Shown: positions 4,789 through 11,767 of the stretch, one piece after another
How positions within the stretch are numbered: position 1 is the first letter of the stretch
Layout of the letters: every line of letters begins with the position of its first letter
Assembly (NCBI GenBank): GCA_002748015.1
Contig: PDRH01000092.1
Span: 1-11,873 of the forward strand
DNA from: Bacteroidota bacterium
GTDB lineage: Bacteria > Bacteroidota > Bacteroidia > Bacteroidales > CAJPTX01
Length of the DNA: 11,873 nucleotides
Direction of reading: 5' to 3'
Notes under the pieces: model-generated
What the model saw: only the letters and a program-made list of their open reading frames with translations
Databases searched by the model: none
What the model was told of the DNA's origin: nothing
Made by a program: the position numbers and the translations under genes

Positions 4789-6939
4789 ATGAAGCTCATC
4801 AGGCTAGCTTTTCTGACCCTCTCCATTCTTCTTTTTACCCTGCCAGGAGGATATGCTCAGCCCGTGGACTGGACGGCCACCTATGCGAAAAGGGCAGATG
4901 GGGGCATGGATATCATTATCCGGGCTAAGCTCGCCCCGGGCTGGCATGTATACTCGGTAGACCTGCCCAAGGGGGGGCCAAGCCCAACGTCCATCCATTT
5001 CAATAACCCCGAAGGGTATACGCCCCAGGGAGGGCTTAGCGAGGCGGGGAGAGCCATCGTGGAGCATGACCCTATCTTTGACCTGGATCTGCGCTACTTT
5101 GCCGACAGCCTAATCCTTTCCCAACGCATTCAGCCGGAGGGTGGGGGAGCTTTCGAGGTATCGGCTACGGTTAGCTATCAGACCTGCCATGAGGGGGCCT
5201 GCAATATCGCAGACTTTACCTTTAAGCTCCCCATAGACCCGACCAGCGAGGAGAGGCTGGTGGTTGGCTCGTCGTCCTCGGCGAGTTCGATACAAAACCC
5301 CGCAAATGGCGAATCGCAAGCGCAGGAAGCTATCGGGGCAAATGCTATTTCCCTAGGTCCCGCCATAAGCCTTTCAGACCCCTCTGCCAACCCACTTGCA
5401 GGTTCTGCGGGTGGCGATACGATTGGGGAGCCATCGGACAGCTCAAGTACGCCAAGCAAGGGTAGGGTAGGGGATGATGCTCCCGAGCCCCCGAGTACTC
5501 CGGGGCAGCCTGATGGTCTGTTCTTTCTTCTGGCATTCCTGGCGGGCTTGGCTGCCCTGCTGACCCCCTGCGTGTTCCCGATGATCCCAATGACGGTTTC
5601 CTTCTTCCTTGATCAGGAGGGTAGGGCTAGGTCGCTAGCCAGCGCGCTGACCTTCGGGCTGGGTATCATCGCCATCTACACCCTTCTCGGCCTGGCCGTC
5701 TCGCTCACTTCCCTTGGGGCAGAGGCCATTACCAGCATTACTACCCATTGGCTCACCAACCTGCTCTTCTTTGCACTCTTCGTCGTATTTGCCGCTTCTT
5801 TCTTTGGCATGTTCGAGATACGTCTTCCCTCCTCGTTGGCAACCAAGGCAGATTCTGGCGTGGCGCGCGGGGGGCTGATGGGGGCTTTCTTCCTGGCGCT
5901 GACGACTGTGATAGTCTCCCTCTCCTGCGTGGGGCCCATTGTGGGCGCTCTGCTCGTGGAGTCGGCCGCCGGTTCGTCCCTGCGCCCTGTTGTGGGGATG
6001 TTCAGCTTTGCCCTAGGCTTTTCGCTACCCTTTACCCTGCTGGCGCTCTTCCCCTCCTGGCTTAAGCGCCTGCCCAAGTCCGGTGGGTGGATGAACTCCA
6101 TCAAGGTTGTGCTGGGCTTCGTGGTGCTGGCTCTCTCGCTCAAGTTCCTTCTGGGGCTGGATATTGCTCTTGGTCTGCACCTGCTCACCCGTCCTCTTTT
6201 CATCGCCCTTTGGATAGCCATTGCACTGCTCCTGGGGCTCTACCTTCTGGGGCTCATACGCTTTAAGATGGATAGCCCGCTGGGGCATGTCCCCTTCCCT
6301 CGTCTCATTCTGGCCCTGCTGGCCTTCACCTTCTCCATCTACCTGCTTCCGGGGCTCTTTGGGGCGCCGCTCTATAGCCTTTCCGGTCTACTTCCGGCCC
6401 CATCGCCTGACGATTTTTCACTGACTGTCTCTACGGAGGTAGGAGGGCTGCAGGAAGGTGGAAAGGCTGCTTTGTGTGAGCCACCCAAGTACTCCGAGGA
6501 GATTGCTCTGCCACGGGGATTGCAGGGCTATCGCGACTATCAGCAGGCCATCTCGTGCGCAAGAGAGCTGAACCGCCCTCTGCTCCTAGAGTTCACCGGA
6601 CATGGTTGCGCAAACTGCAAGGAGATGGCCGCGAGGGTGCTATCCCGGTCGGAGGTGGCGCAGCTCATCGGTAGCCGTTTCGTGTATGCGGCCCTCTACG
6701 TGGATGACAGAACCCCCCTTGCGGAGGATGAGCGCTATACCTCCCCGCACGATGGGCGTGAGAAGACCACCGTCGGGCAGATGAACCTGGATCTCGAGCT
6801 GCATAGCTTCGGCGTTTCTGGGCAGCCACTCTTCCTAGTGGTCTCGCCGGATGGGTCAGTAATTGCTGGCCCCAAGGGTAGGGATACGGATGTAGACTCG
6901 TTTCTCGATTTCCTACGTAGCTCGCTGGCTAAACGCTAG
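4789..6939 (+). CDS. dsbD: Protein-disulfide reductase DsbD
   Basis: 716 residues in the three-module DsbD order. A signal peptide (1-23, probably cut after GYA) precedes an N-terminal periplasmic domain (about 24-157). That domain has a cysteine pair at C133/C138 (YQTCHEGAC), where E. coli uses a CX5C pair. A Ser/Pro/Gly-rich low-complexity linker follows (about 158-242). The membrane core (about 243-525) has around eight helices and its two redox cysteines in LLTPCVFPMIPM (C261) and SLSCVGPIVGALL (C380). The C-terminal thioredoxin domain (about 575-716) has CANC at 607-610 and a cis-proline in GQP (P680). Family members carry electrons from cytoplasmic thioredoxin across the inner membrane to reduce periplasmic disulfides, including those of cytochrome c maturation and isomerase partners. 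The partner here is unknown. The gene stands alone between the rng terminator and the convergent lipoprotein array. Confidence 0.93.
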   Translation: MKLIRLAFLTLSILLFTLPGGYAQPVDWTATYAKRADGGMDIIIRAKLAPGWHVYSVDLPKGGPSPTSIHFNNPEGYTPQGGLSEAGRAIVEHDPIFDLDLRYFADSLILSQRIQPEGGGAFEVSATVSYQTCHEGACNIADFTFKLPIDPTSEERLVVGSSSSASSIQNPANGESQAQEAIGANAISLGPAISLSDPSANPLAGSAGGDTIGEPSDSSSTPSKGRVGDDAPEPPSTPGQPDGLFFLLAFLAGLAALLTPCVFPMIPMTVSFFLDQEGRARSLASALTFGLGIIAIYTLLGLAVSLTSLGAEAITSITTHWLTNLLFFALFVVFAASFFGMFEIRLPSSLATKADSGVARGGLMGAFFLALTTVIVSLSCVGPIVGALLVESAAGSSLRPVVGMFSFALGFSLPFTLLALFPSWLKRLPKSGGWMNSIKVVLGFVVLALSLKFLLGLDIALGLHLLTRPLFIALWIAIALLLGLYLLGLIRFKMDSPLGHVPFPRLILALLAFTFSIYLLPGLFGAPLYSLSGLLPAPSPDDFSLTVSTEVGGLQEGGKAALCEPPKYSEEIALPRGLQGYRDYQQAISCARELNRPLLLEFTGHGCANCKEMAARVLSRSEVAQLIGSRFVYAALYVDDRTPLAEDERYTSPHDGREKTTVGQMNLDLELHSFGVSGQPLFLVVSPDGSVIAGPKGRDTDVDSFLDFLRSSLAKR

Positions 6940-6991
6940 TCCTCCTATTCTAGGCGAATTAGCCCTATCATTCCCGTTTACCAGTGAACGC

Positions 6992-7040
6992 AAAAGATAA
7001 AGGGCGACCCTAACCTCTGCTATATGGGTTAGGATCGCCC
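6992..7040 (-). terminator. Minus-strand terminator of the left lipoprotein unit
   Basis: The arms 7002-7015 and 7027-7040 form a stem of 13 pairs with one mismatch (C7008 against A7034) and a loop of about 12 bases. Read on the minus strand it is followed by TTTATCTTTT (7001-6992), a reasonable U-tract. It lies 21 bases beyond the stop of the last lipoprotein gene. On the plus strand no T-tract follows, so dsbD would have to end by other means or use this stem only loosely. Confidence 0.8.
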
Positions 7041-7061
7041 CTATGGGAGTCTAGGTGCGAG

Positions 7062-8183
7062 CTAGGGTATCATGCAGATATCCATGGTTGCCCAGTAGGA
7101 TATGCCGTCCTCCAGGCGGACGATAGAGTTGTCCTCGGAGTTGGTGGTGCAGAGGCAGAAGCCCTTGCCATTGGGGGATGGTTGTGCGAATACGACGAGC
7201 ATCCCTCCGCAGGCGAAGAGGGGATGGAGGGGAACATTTAGGTCATCCGCTATGAGCTTGCGCTGGTTCGTGCCGTCTGCGTTGGCGATGCACCAGGGGC
7301 CGTGCATAACCCCATCCGTTTGCGAGGTGCGGGCGCAGAAGATAATCTTGTCCTCGCTGGCGTTGAGCACCACATCCTGGTAGAAGTAGCCCTCGGGTAG
7401 CTCCTGGCCCTGGGTGCTGAGGTCTAGCTGGCTGGTAAGGCTTTTGCCCTTGTACATGAGCTGGGAGTAGTTGTCGCCGCTGGCGAAGATGGGGATGCCC
7501 TCGGCGGTTTCCTCGCTGCTGACGAAGCGCCAGGTGTAGCGGTATTTCTTGAGGTATGCATCCAGAAGGTTGCGGTACTCGCTGTAGTCGATGTTCCGGA
7601 GGCCGACCTCATCGGATAGCATTACCCTTTCGAGCGAGGCGGGGTCCTTGCGGTTGCCGTAGGGTATGAGAACCTGCTCAGCCTCGGTTACGATTAGCCC
7701 GCGGGGGAAGCCGTTCTTGAGGTACTGCTGCCTGTTCAGGCTGAGGAGGTATACCTCCGTGGGCTTGAGCGGATCTCCGTTGCCCCAGCTGATGAGCTTG
7801 AGGATGAGATCGTCCCCACGGGCTACGATGTAGTAGAGGTTCTGGCTGGCGGGGCTGAAGGCGCAGGAGAGGGCCTCGTCCTTCTCGGCGGTGAGATGGT
7901 ACTTCGCATCTTCCCCCTTATTGTTTCGGTGGTAGAAGTAGAGCTGGCCGTGCTTGATGAAGGCGACGGCAGACATCGTGAAATTCTCGGGGGTGATGTC
8001 AATGGTCTCCATCTCCGGACCGTTTGCAGGTGGGGCTGGTGTAGCGGCCTCTTCCGGCATTCCAGTGGTGCTGTCGGCCATGCTGTCGGTCAGGGAGTCT
8101 GCCTGCTTGCTAGCTGATTGGTTGCCCCCGCAGGAGGATAGGGCGAAGATGCCCAGTAGGAGTAAAAGGTGTGGCTTTCTCAT
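7062..8183 (-). CDS. Secreted lipoprotein with degenerate TolB/PD40-like propeller, paralogue 1
   Basis: 373 residues, function unknown. The N-terminus is a lipoprotein signal (MRKPHLLLLLGIFALSSC, lipid-accepting C18) followed by GGNQ and a Ser/Asp/Thr/Pro-rich tether to about 58. The rest resembles TolB-type propeller blades: AFIKHGQLYFY (74-84), LSCAFSPASQNLYYIVARGD (105-124), LMYKGKSL (242-249) and HGPWCIANADGTNQRKL (294-310). The last matches the N-x-DG-x-NQRxL core of PD40 repeats. SYW is at 362-364, and the chain then runs on as ATMDICMIP. C107 and C298 are conserved in all four complete paralogues. The residues after C18 show no obvious acidic surface-export signal, so I leave the outer membrane leaflet undecided. 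No Shine-Dalgarno precedes the ATG. It lies 42 bases after paralogue 2, probably co-transcribed, and is closest to it in sequence, sharing EDNSIVRLE near the end. Confidence 0.82.
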   Translation of the reverse strand: MRKPHLLLLLGIFALSSCGGNQSASKQADSLTDSMADSTTGMPEEAATPAPPANGPEMETIDITPENFTMSAVAFIKHGQLYFYHRNNKGEDAKYHLTAEKDEALSCAFSPASQNLYYIVARGDDLILKLISWGNGDPLKPTEVYLLSLNRQQYLKNGFPRGLIVTEAEQVLIPYGNRKDPASLERVMLSDEVGLRNIDYSEYRNLLDAYLKKYRYTWRFVSSEETAEGIPIFASGDNYSQLMYKGKSLTSQLDLSTQGQELPEGYFYQDVVLNASEDKIIFCARTSQTDGVMHGPWCIANADGTNQRKLIADDLNVPLHPLFACGGMLVVFAQPSPNGKGFCLCTTNSEDNSIVRLEDGISYWATMDICMIP

Positions 8184-8202
8184 GGTATGATAGATGTTCG
8201 GT

Positions 8203-8216
8203 AACTGTGTACAGTT
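8203..8216. other. Short inverted repeat between paralogues 2 and 1
   Basis: AACTGT (8203-8208), GT, ACAGTT (8211-8216) is a perfect 14-base inverted repeat in the 42-base gap between the two genes. It has no T-tract on either strand and is AT-rich, so it is unlikely to stop transcription. It may be chance or an intercistronic mRNA hairpin. Confidence 0.25.
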
Positions 8217-8225
8217 GTCCTGAGG

Positions 8226-9356
8226 TTACTCTTCTTCAAGCTCCTCTTCCACCGCCCAGTAGGATACGCCCTTCTCGAGGCGTACGATGGAGTTGTCCTC
8301 AGGCTTGGTGAGGCAGAGGCAGTAGCCCTTGCCGCTGGGAGCGGGCTTGCCGAAGACAGCGATATGGCCCTTTGCCGTCCATATCCATCTGGGCTTGAGG
8401 ACTTCTGAAATACCGTCCTCAAGGAGTATACGCTGGTTCGTGCCGTCGGCGTTTGCAATGCACCATGGGCCGTGGGCGACATCGCCAGCCAGCTCGCTTA
8501 TCACACCGAAGAGCAGTTTGGACTTCTCCATGGTTTGTCGTACACATACATACTCAAGCCCCTTGAGGTCTAGGTCGCAGGTAAGGCTCTTGCCCTTGTA
8601 CATGAGCTGAGGGTAGCTGTCCCGGCTCACCGAGATATCCTGACCTTCTGGCGTTTCTTTAGGGTTAACGTTGCGCCAGGTGCACCGGCGCTCTACGTAT
8701 GCATCCTGTAGCTTGTAGTACTCCTCCACGCTTATCTCCTTGAGTTCGTTGCCCGGTTTGTAGAGCTTGGCTCGCAGCGTGCCAGGGTCGTCGACAGAGG
8801 TGGAGCTATAGGGGATGATGACCTCATTCTCCTTGGTAACGAAGAGCTCCAGGGGGAAGTCCTCATCGAGGCACTGCTCCTTGGTCAGGCCCAGGGGGGT
8901 AATCTCGTAGGGGTCGAGGGAGCTACCGTCGTACCAGGTGATGGTCTTGAGGTAGAGTTCCCCCTCCCGGGCGGTGATGTAGTACATGTCGGGGCTGGTC
9001 GGGCTGTAGGCGCAGGATAGGACCTGGTCCTTCTCGGCGGCGAGGCGGTACTTTATGTCTCGCCCTTCCTCATCCTGCTGGTAGAAGTAGAGCTGCTCGT
9101 CCTTTACAAAGGCCACGTTCGAGCAGGTAAAGTTCAGGTCGGTGATATCGATGGTGGGCATCTCGCCGGGGGCTGTGGTTAGGTCGGTTGAAGTGGACTC
9201 TTCTGTAGTGGCTTCTCCCGTTGTTCCAATGGTGCTGTCAGCCGTGCTGCCGGGTAGGGAGTCGGCCTGGTTGTTCGTAGATTGATTGCCCCCGCAGGCT
9301 AGTAGGGAAAGGGCGGCCAACAGGGGGAGAAGAACGAGGACATGGGGCTTTTTCAT
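8226..9356 (-). CDS. Secreted lipoprotein with degenerate TolB/PD40-like propeller, paralogue 2
   Basis: 376 residues from the ATG at 9356. The open frame begins at 9434, but the extra 26 residues would bury the lipoprotein signal. From 9356 the protein opens MKKPHVLVLLPLLAALSLLA with lipid-accepting C21, then GGNQ, matching paralogue 1. A Ser/Thr/Glu-rich tether runs to about 66. Blade-like segments are AFVKDEQLYFY (82-92), LSCAYSPTSPDMYYITAREG (113-132), LMYKGKSLTCDLDL (251-264) and HGPWCIANADGTNQRIL (295-311). The end carries EDNSIVRLEKGVSYWAV and then the acidic tail EEELEEE. Conserved cysteines are C115 and C299. The -7 element at 9402-9409 lies 46 bases upstream, and the terminator of the preceding gene lies just beyond it, so this gene starts a transcription unit with paralogue 1. 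Its stop is TAA, the only non-TAG stop seen here. Function unknown. Confidence 0.82.
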   Translation of the reverse strand: MKKPHVLVLLPLLAALSLLACGGNQSTNNQADSLPGSTADSTIGTTGEATTEESTSTDLTTAPGEMPTIDITDLNFTCSNVAFVKDEQLYFYQQDEEGRDIKYRLAAEKDQVLSCAYSPTSPDMYYITAREGELYLKTITWYDGSSLDPYEITPLGLTKEQCLDEDFPLELFVTKENEVIIPYSSTSVDDPGTLRAKLYKPGNELKEISVEEYYKLQDAYVERRCTWRNVNPKETPEGQDISVSRDSYPQLMYKGKSLTCDLDLKGLEYVCVRQTMEKSKLLFGVISELAGDVAHGPWCIANADGTNQRILLEDGISEVLKPRWIWTAKGHIAVFGKPAPSGKGYCLCLTKPEDNSIVRLEKGVSYWAVEEELEEE

Positions 9357-9401
9357 AGCATAGATATTCTTGTATTTGGAATGGTACGCACCTACGGTAG
9401 A

Positions 9402-9409
9402 CAAAGGTA
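9402..9409 (-). promoter_or_regulatory. Minus-strand promoter -7 element of paralogue 2
   Basis: Read on the minus strand, 9409-9402 is TACCTTTG, identical to the -7 element of the HU promoter and a perfect TAnnTTTG. The DNA upstream on that strand is very AT-rich (AATATTTTTTAC), and I see no clear TTTG -33 box. Transcription would start near 9395, about 40 bases before the chosen ATG at 9356. That also argues against the start at 9434, which would lie upstream of the promoter. Confidence 0.65.
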
Positions 9410-9447
9410 GTAAAAAATATTTATGTCTTTGCATTTAGTACCAGGTG

Positions 9448-9480
9448 AAAAAGAGCGTGGCAGACTCATCCACCACGCTC
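9448..9480 (-). terminator. Minus-strand terminator of the right lipoprotein unit
   Basis: GAGCGTGG (9453-9460) pairs perfectly with CCACGCTC (9473-9480) across a 12-base loop. On the minus strand the stem is followed by TTTTT (9452-9448). It starts 28 bases beyond the stop of paralogue 3. Confidence 0.85.
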
Positions 9481-9507
9481 AATTAAGGTGCTAGCCGTAT
9501 GCGTGGC

Positions 9508-10599
9508 CTACTTGGCGCACCAGTAGCTTGGGTCCTTGACGATTTCCACTGGGGCGTTGTCCTCAGGGTTGGTAATATTCAGGGTTCTCCAGTAGATGTA
9601 GTCCTCGCCCTGCTCCTTCGAGTGGGACTCCGCGAATACGGCGCTGTTGCCTACGAATACGGGCTTGATCTCATCGGCCGCTCCGTCCTCGTTGAGCTTT
9701 CGCTGGTTCGTGCCGTCGGTGTTGGCGATGCATATGGGGCCGTGGGCCATGTCGCCCATGGATATGTAGGCGGCGAACATGATCTTCGAGCCGTCGGCCG
9801 AGAAGGTCGGGTAGCCGTACTCTATGCGCTTAACCGTTCTGTCGTGCTCGAGCTGGAGGTCGCAGCTCAGGCATACCCCCTTGTACATGAGTTCGCCGCT
9901 ATTCCTGCTAAAGAGGTCGGCATTCGCTGCAAGCTCCTCGCTGGGGATAAGGGCGTTTCCCGCCCGCTTATCCTCGGGTAGGAAGGGCTTGTAGGTGCTG
10001 ACGGTGAAATCGGTCTCCACGCTCTTGAGCATACGCTTGGAGGGGGTGTATACCCATGCCTTCGTGAAGTCGAACATGTCCCAGACGTAGTTGTAGGGTA
10101 GCACGAGGTCGCCGCTGGGGGTGAAGAAGAGCCTACCGGGGAGGCCGTCGGTCTGTGCCCTGCACATTTCCACCTTCAGCTCGTCGCCGTAGCTGCCGAG
10201 GTCCTCCGTCTCGCCGGGCTGGCCGTCCTGGAAGGGGAGTCGCTTGAGCACAAGCTCGCCGTTCTTGATGACGGTGTAGAAGACGGTGGGGGACTTCGGA
10301 TCTATGGCGCAGCTGAATACAGAGTCGGCCTCCTGTACTCGGCGCTTGCCCTTGGTGTTGGTGTCGTAGAGGTAGAGGCGGTAGTCCGCAACGTAGCCGA
10401 TGGTGGGCTCGTTGAAGGGGGCTTGGAATGCCTCGTCGTTTTCCTCTGCTCCCCGTGCATCCGTCTCTGAATTTATCGCTTCCTGGGTTTCGGTGGTGCT
10501 ATCTGACGTGCTGTCCGCCCCCTTGCTGGCGGGTTGACCGCCTCCACAGGAAGCCATTGCGAATGCCCCAAGGGCGAGTAGGTAGCTAAGTCTCTTCAT
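9508..10599 (-). CDS. Secreted lipoprotein with degenerate TolB/PD40-like propeller, paralogue 3
   Basis: 363 residues, function unknown. The signal is MKRLSYLLALGAFAMASC with lipid-accepting C18, then GGGQ and a Ser/Thr/Asp/Glu-rich tether to about 62. Blade-like segments are IGYVADYRLYLYD (67-79), VFSCAIDPKSPTVFYTVIKN (94-113), LFFTPSGDLVLPYNY (157-171), LMYKGVCLSCDLQL (237-250), and the clearest PD40-like unit, YPTFSADGSKIMFAA (263-277), followed by HGPICIANTDGTNQRKL (286-302). The end is SYWCAK. C97 and C290 match the cysteines common to the family; C243 and C246 form an additional CxxC. The gene follows paralogue 4 after 75 bases with no TAnnTTTG element between them, so the two probably share a transcript that ends at 9448-9480. 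No Shine-Dalgarno precedes the ATG. Confidence 0.82.
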   Translation of the reverse strand: MKRLSYLLALGAFAMASCGGGQPASKGADSTSDSTTETQEAINSETDARGAEENDEAFQAPFNEPTIGYVADYRLYLYDTNTKGKRRVQEADSVFSCAIDPKSPTVFYTVIKNGELVLKRLPFQDGQPGETEDLGSYGDELKVEMCRAQTDGLPGRLFFTPSGDLVLPYNYVWDMFDFTKAWVYTPSKRMLKSVETDFTVSTYKPFLPEDKRAGNALIPSEELAANADLFSRNSGELMYKGVCLSCDLQLEHDRTVKRIEYGYPTFSADGSKIMFAAYISMGDMAHGPICIANTDGTNQRKLNEDGAADEIKPVFVGNSAVFAESHSKEQGEDYIYWRTLNITNPEDNAPVEIVKDPSYWCAK

Positions 10600-10674
10600 G
10601 TCGCTTGCGTTTTAGCGGGGAGTATGGAGTATCCCCTGTTTTACTAGTTCATAGTCTTGCTAGCCATGCGTCCT

Positions 10675-11721
10675 CTACCAGACGCACCAGTAGCTCATGC
10701 CGCTGGCAAGCTCCGCAATGGCGTTGTAGTCCGGCTTGCGGAGCAGGAGCTTTGCGCCGTCCTCTCCTTGCTCAGCGTAGACCAGCTCGTTGTTATGTCC
10801 CCACTTGGGGCGGATGGGGGCGGAGATGTCCGAGCCGATGATCCGCTGGTTCTGGCCGTCGATATCGGCGATGCAGAACGGTCCGTGGCCAAGGTCGCCA
10901 ATGCTGGTTACCGCCCCGAAGAGGAGCTTTTTCCCGTCGGGCGATAGGGATGGGTACCAAAAGGTCAATTGTAAGGCCTCGAGGTCTTCCGTCTTCAGGC
11001 CGAGCTCGCTACTTACAGGTATACCCTTGTAGATTAGCTGGTGTGCGGCGTTTTGGTATAGCTCATCCTCCTCTTCGGCCAGGTCTTCAGTGGGTATGCG
11101 GGTGGGCATCATGCCGTAGGGTTGCACCTCGTGGCGCTCATCCCCCTCTATGGTGCTTAGCGTGCCATCCGTGGGGTCGCACTTCTTGAGCTTGACGAAG
11201 TTGACGAAGTCCATGCTAAAGCCATAGGGTAGCACTACGTCCCCGTAGGTGCTGATGAACATCTCGCTGGGCGCTCCGGTGGCCTGGGCCTTGCACTGCT
11301 CTGGGCTTACCCCCATGTCGCATATTTCCTCTATCTGCTGCACGCTTCCCTTCTCGAGTAGGGCGCGCTTTAGGATGAGGTGTTCGTCCCGCACCACGGT
11401 GTAGAATAGCGTAAAGCCTGAGATGGAGAAGGTGCAGTTGAACACAGGCTCTTGCTCGCTGGCCAGGAGGGTATGTCGCCCCGACTCGCTCTCGAGGATG
11501 TAGAGCTTGGCCTCCTTCACGTAGGCAATGAGCGTGGATGGGGTAGTCGTAGGCTCGGCGGTGAGGGCCGCGGCATCTTGGCTACCATTTAGGCTATCGC
11601 CAGCTATCGCTAGGTTGCTATCTGCGCTATCCCCTGCGGATGTCGCCCCCTGATCACCACTCCCTCCGCAGCTGGCAAGGGCCAAAACCCCCAGGAGCAG
11701 CAGGCTATACAGTCTTCTCAT
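10675..11721 (-). CDS. Secreted lipoprotein with degenerate TolB/PD40-like propeller, paralogue 4
   Basis: 348 residues, the shortest complete member, function unknown. The signal is MRRLYSLLLLGVLALASC with lipid-accepting C18, a textbook lipobox, then GGSG and a Ser/Ala/Asp-rich tether to about 62. Blade-like segments are IAYVKEAKLYILE (65-77), VFNCTFSISGFTLFYTVVRD (93-112), MFISTYGDVVLPYGF (154-168), LIYKGIPVSSELGL (229-242), and YPSLSPDGKKLLFGA (256-270) followed by HGPFCIADIDGQNQRII (279-295). The SPDG...LLFGA...IADIDGQNQR arrangement is very close to a standard PD40/TolB repeat and is the best fold evidence in the array. The end is SYWCVW. C96 and C283 are the family cysteines. It lies 46 bases after the partial paralogue 5, with no promoter element seen between them. 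Confidence 0.82.
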   Translation of the reverse strand: MRRLYSLLLLGVLALASCGGSGDQGATSAGDSADSNLAIAGDSLNGSQDAAALTAEPTTTPSTLIAYVKEAKLYILESESGRHTLLASEQEPVFNCTFSISGFTLFYTVVRDEHLILKRALLEKGSVQQIEEICDMGVSPEQCKAQATGAPSEMFISTYGDVVLPYGFSMDFVNFVKLKKCDPTDGTLSTIEGDERHEVQPYGMMPTRIPTEDLAEEEDELYQNAAHQLIYKGIPVSSELGLKTEDLEALQLTFWYPSLSPDGKKLLFGAVTSIGDLGHGPFCIADIDGQNQRIIGSDISAPIRPKWGHNNELVYAEQGEDGAKLLLRKPDYNAIAELASGMSYWCVW

Positions 11722-11767
11722 GGTCTTTGATTGCTATGCTGTTGCGATTATTCCTAGCACCTTCTAC

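Noticed and set aside
5676..6221. Minus-strand open frame of 181 codons
   Set aside because: Antisense to the membrane core of dsbD; Arg/Ser-rich shadow of a hydrophobic coding strand.
9357..9434. Upstream start for paralogue 2 at 9434
   Set aside because: It would place 26 unrelated residues before a lipoprotein signal that matches paralogue 1, and it lies upstream of the perfect -7 element at 9402-9409.
9499..9981. Plus-strand open frame of 160 codons
   Set aside because: Fully antisense to the paralogue 3 lipoprotein gene, which has a signal peptide and family conservation; a shadow frame.
10617..10636. GGGGA...TCCCC inverted repeat between paralogues 4 and 3
   Set aside because: Only five pairs around a ten-base loop and no T-tract on the minus strand, so not a credible terminator.
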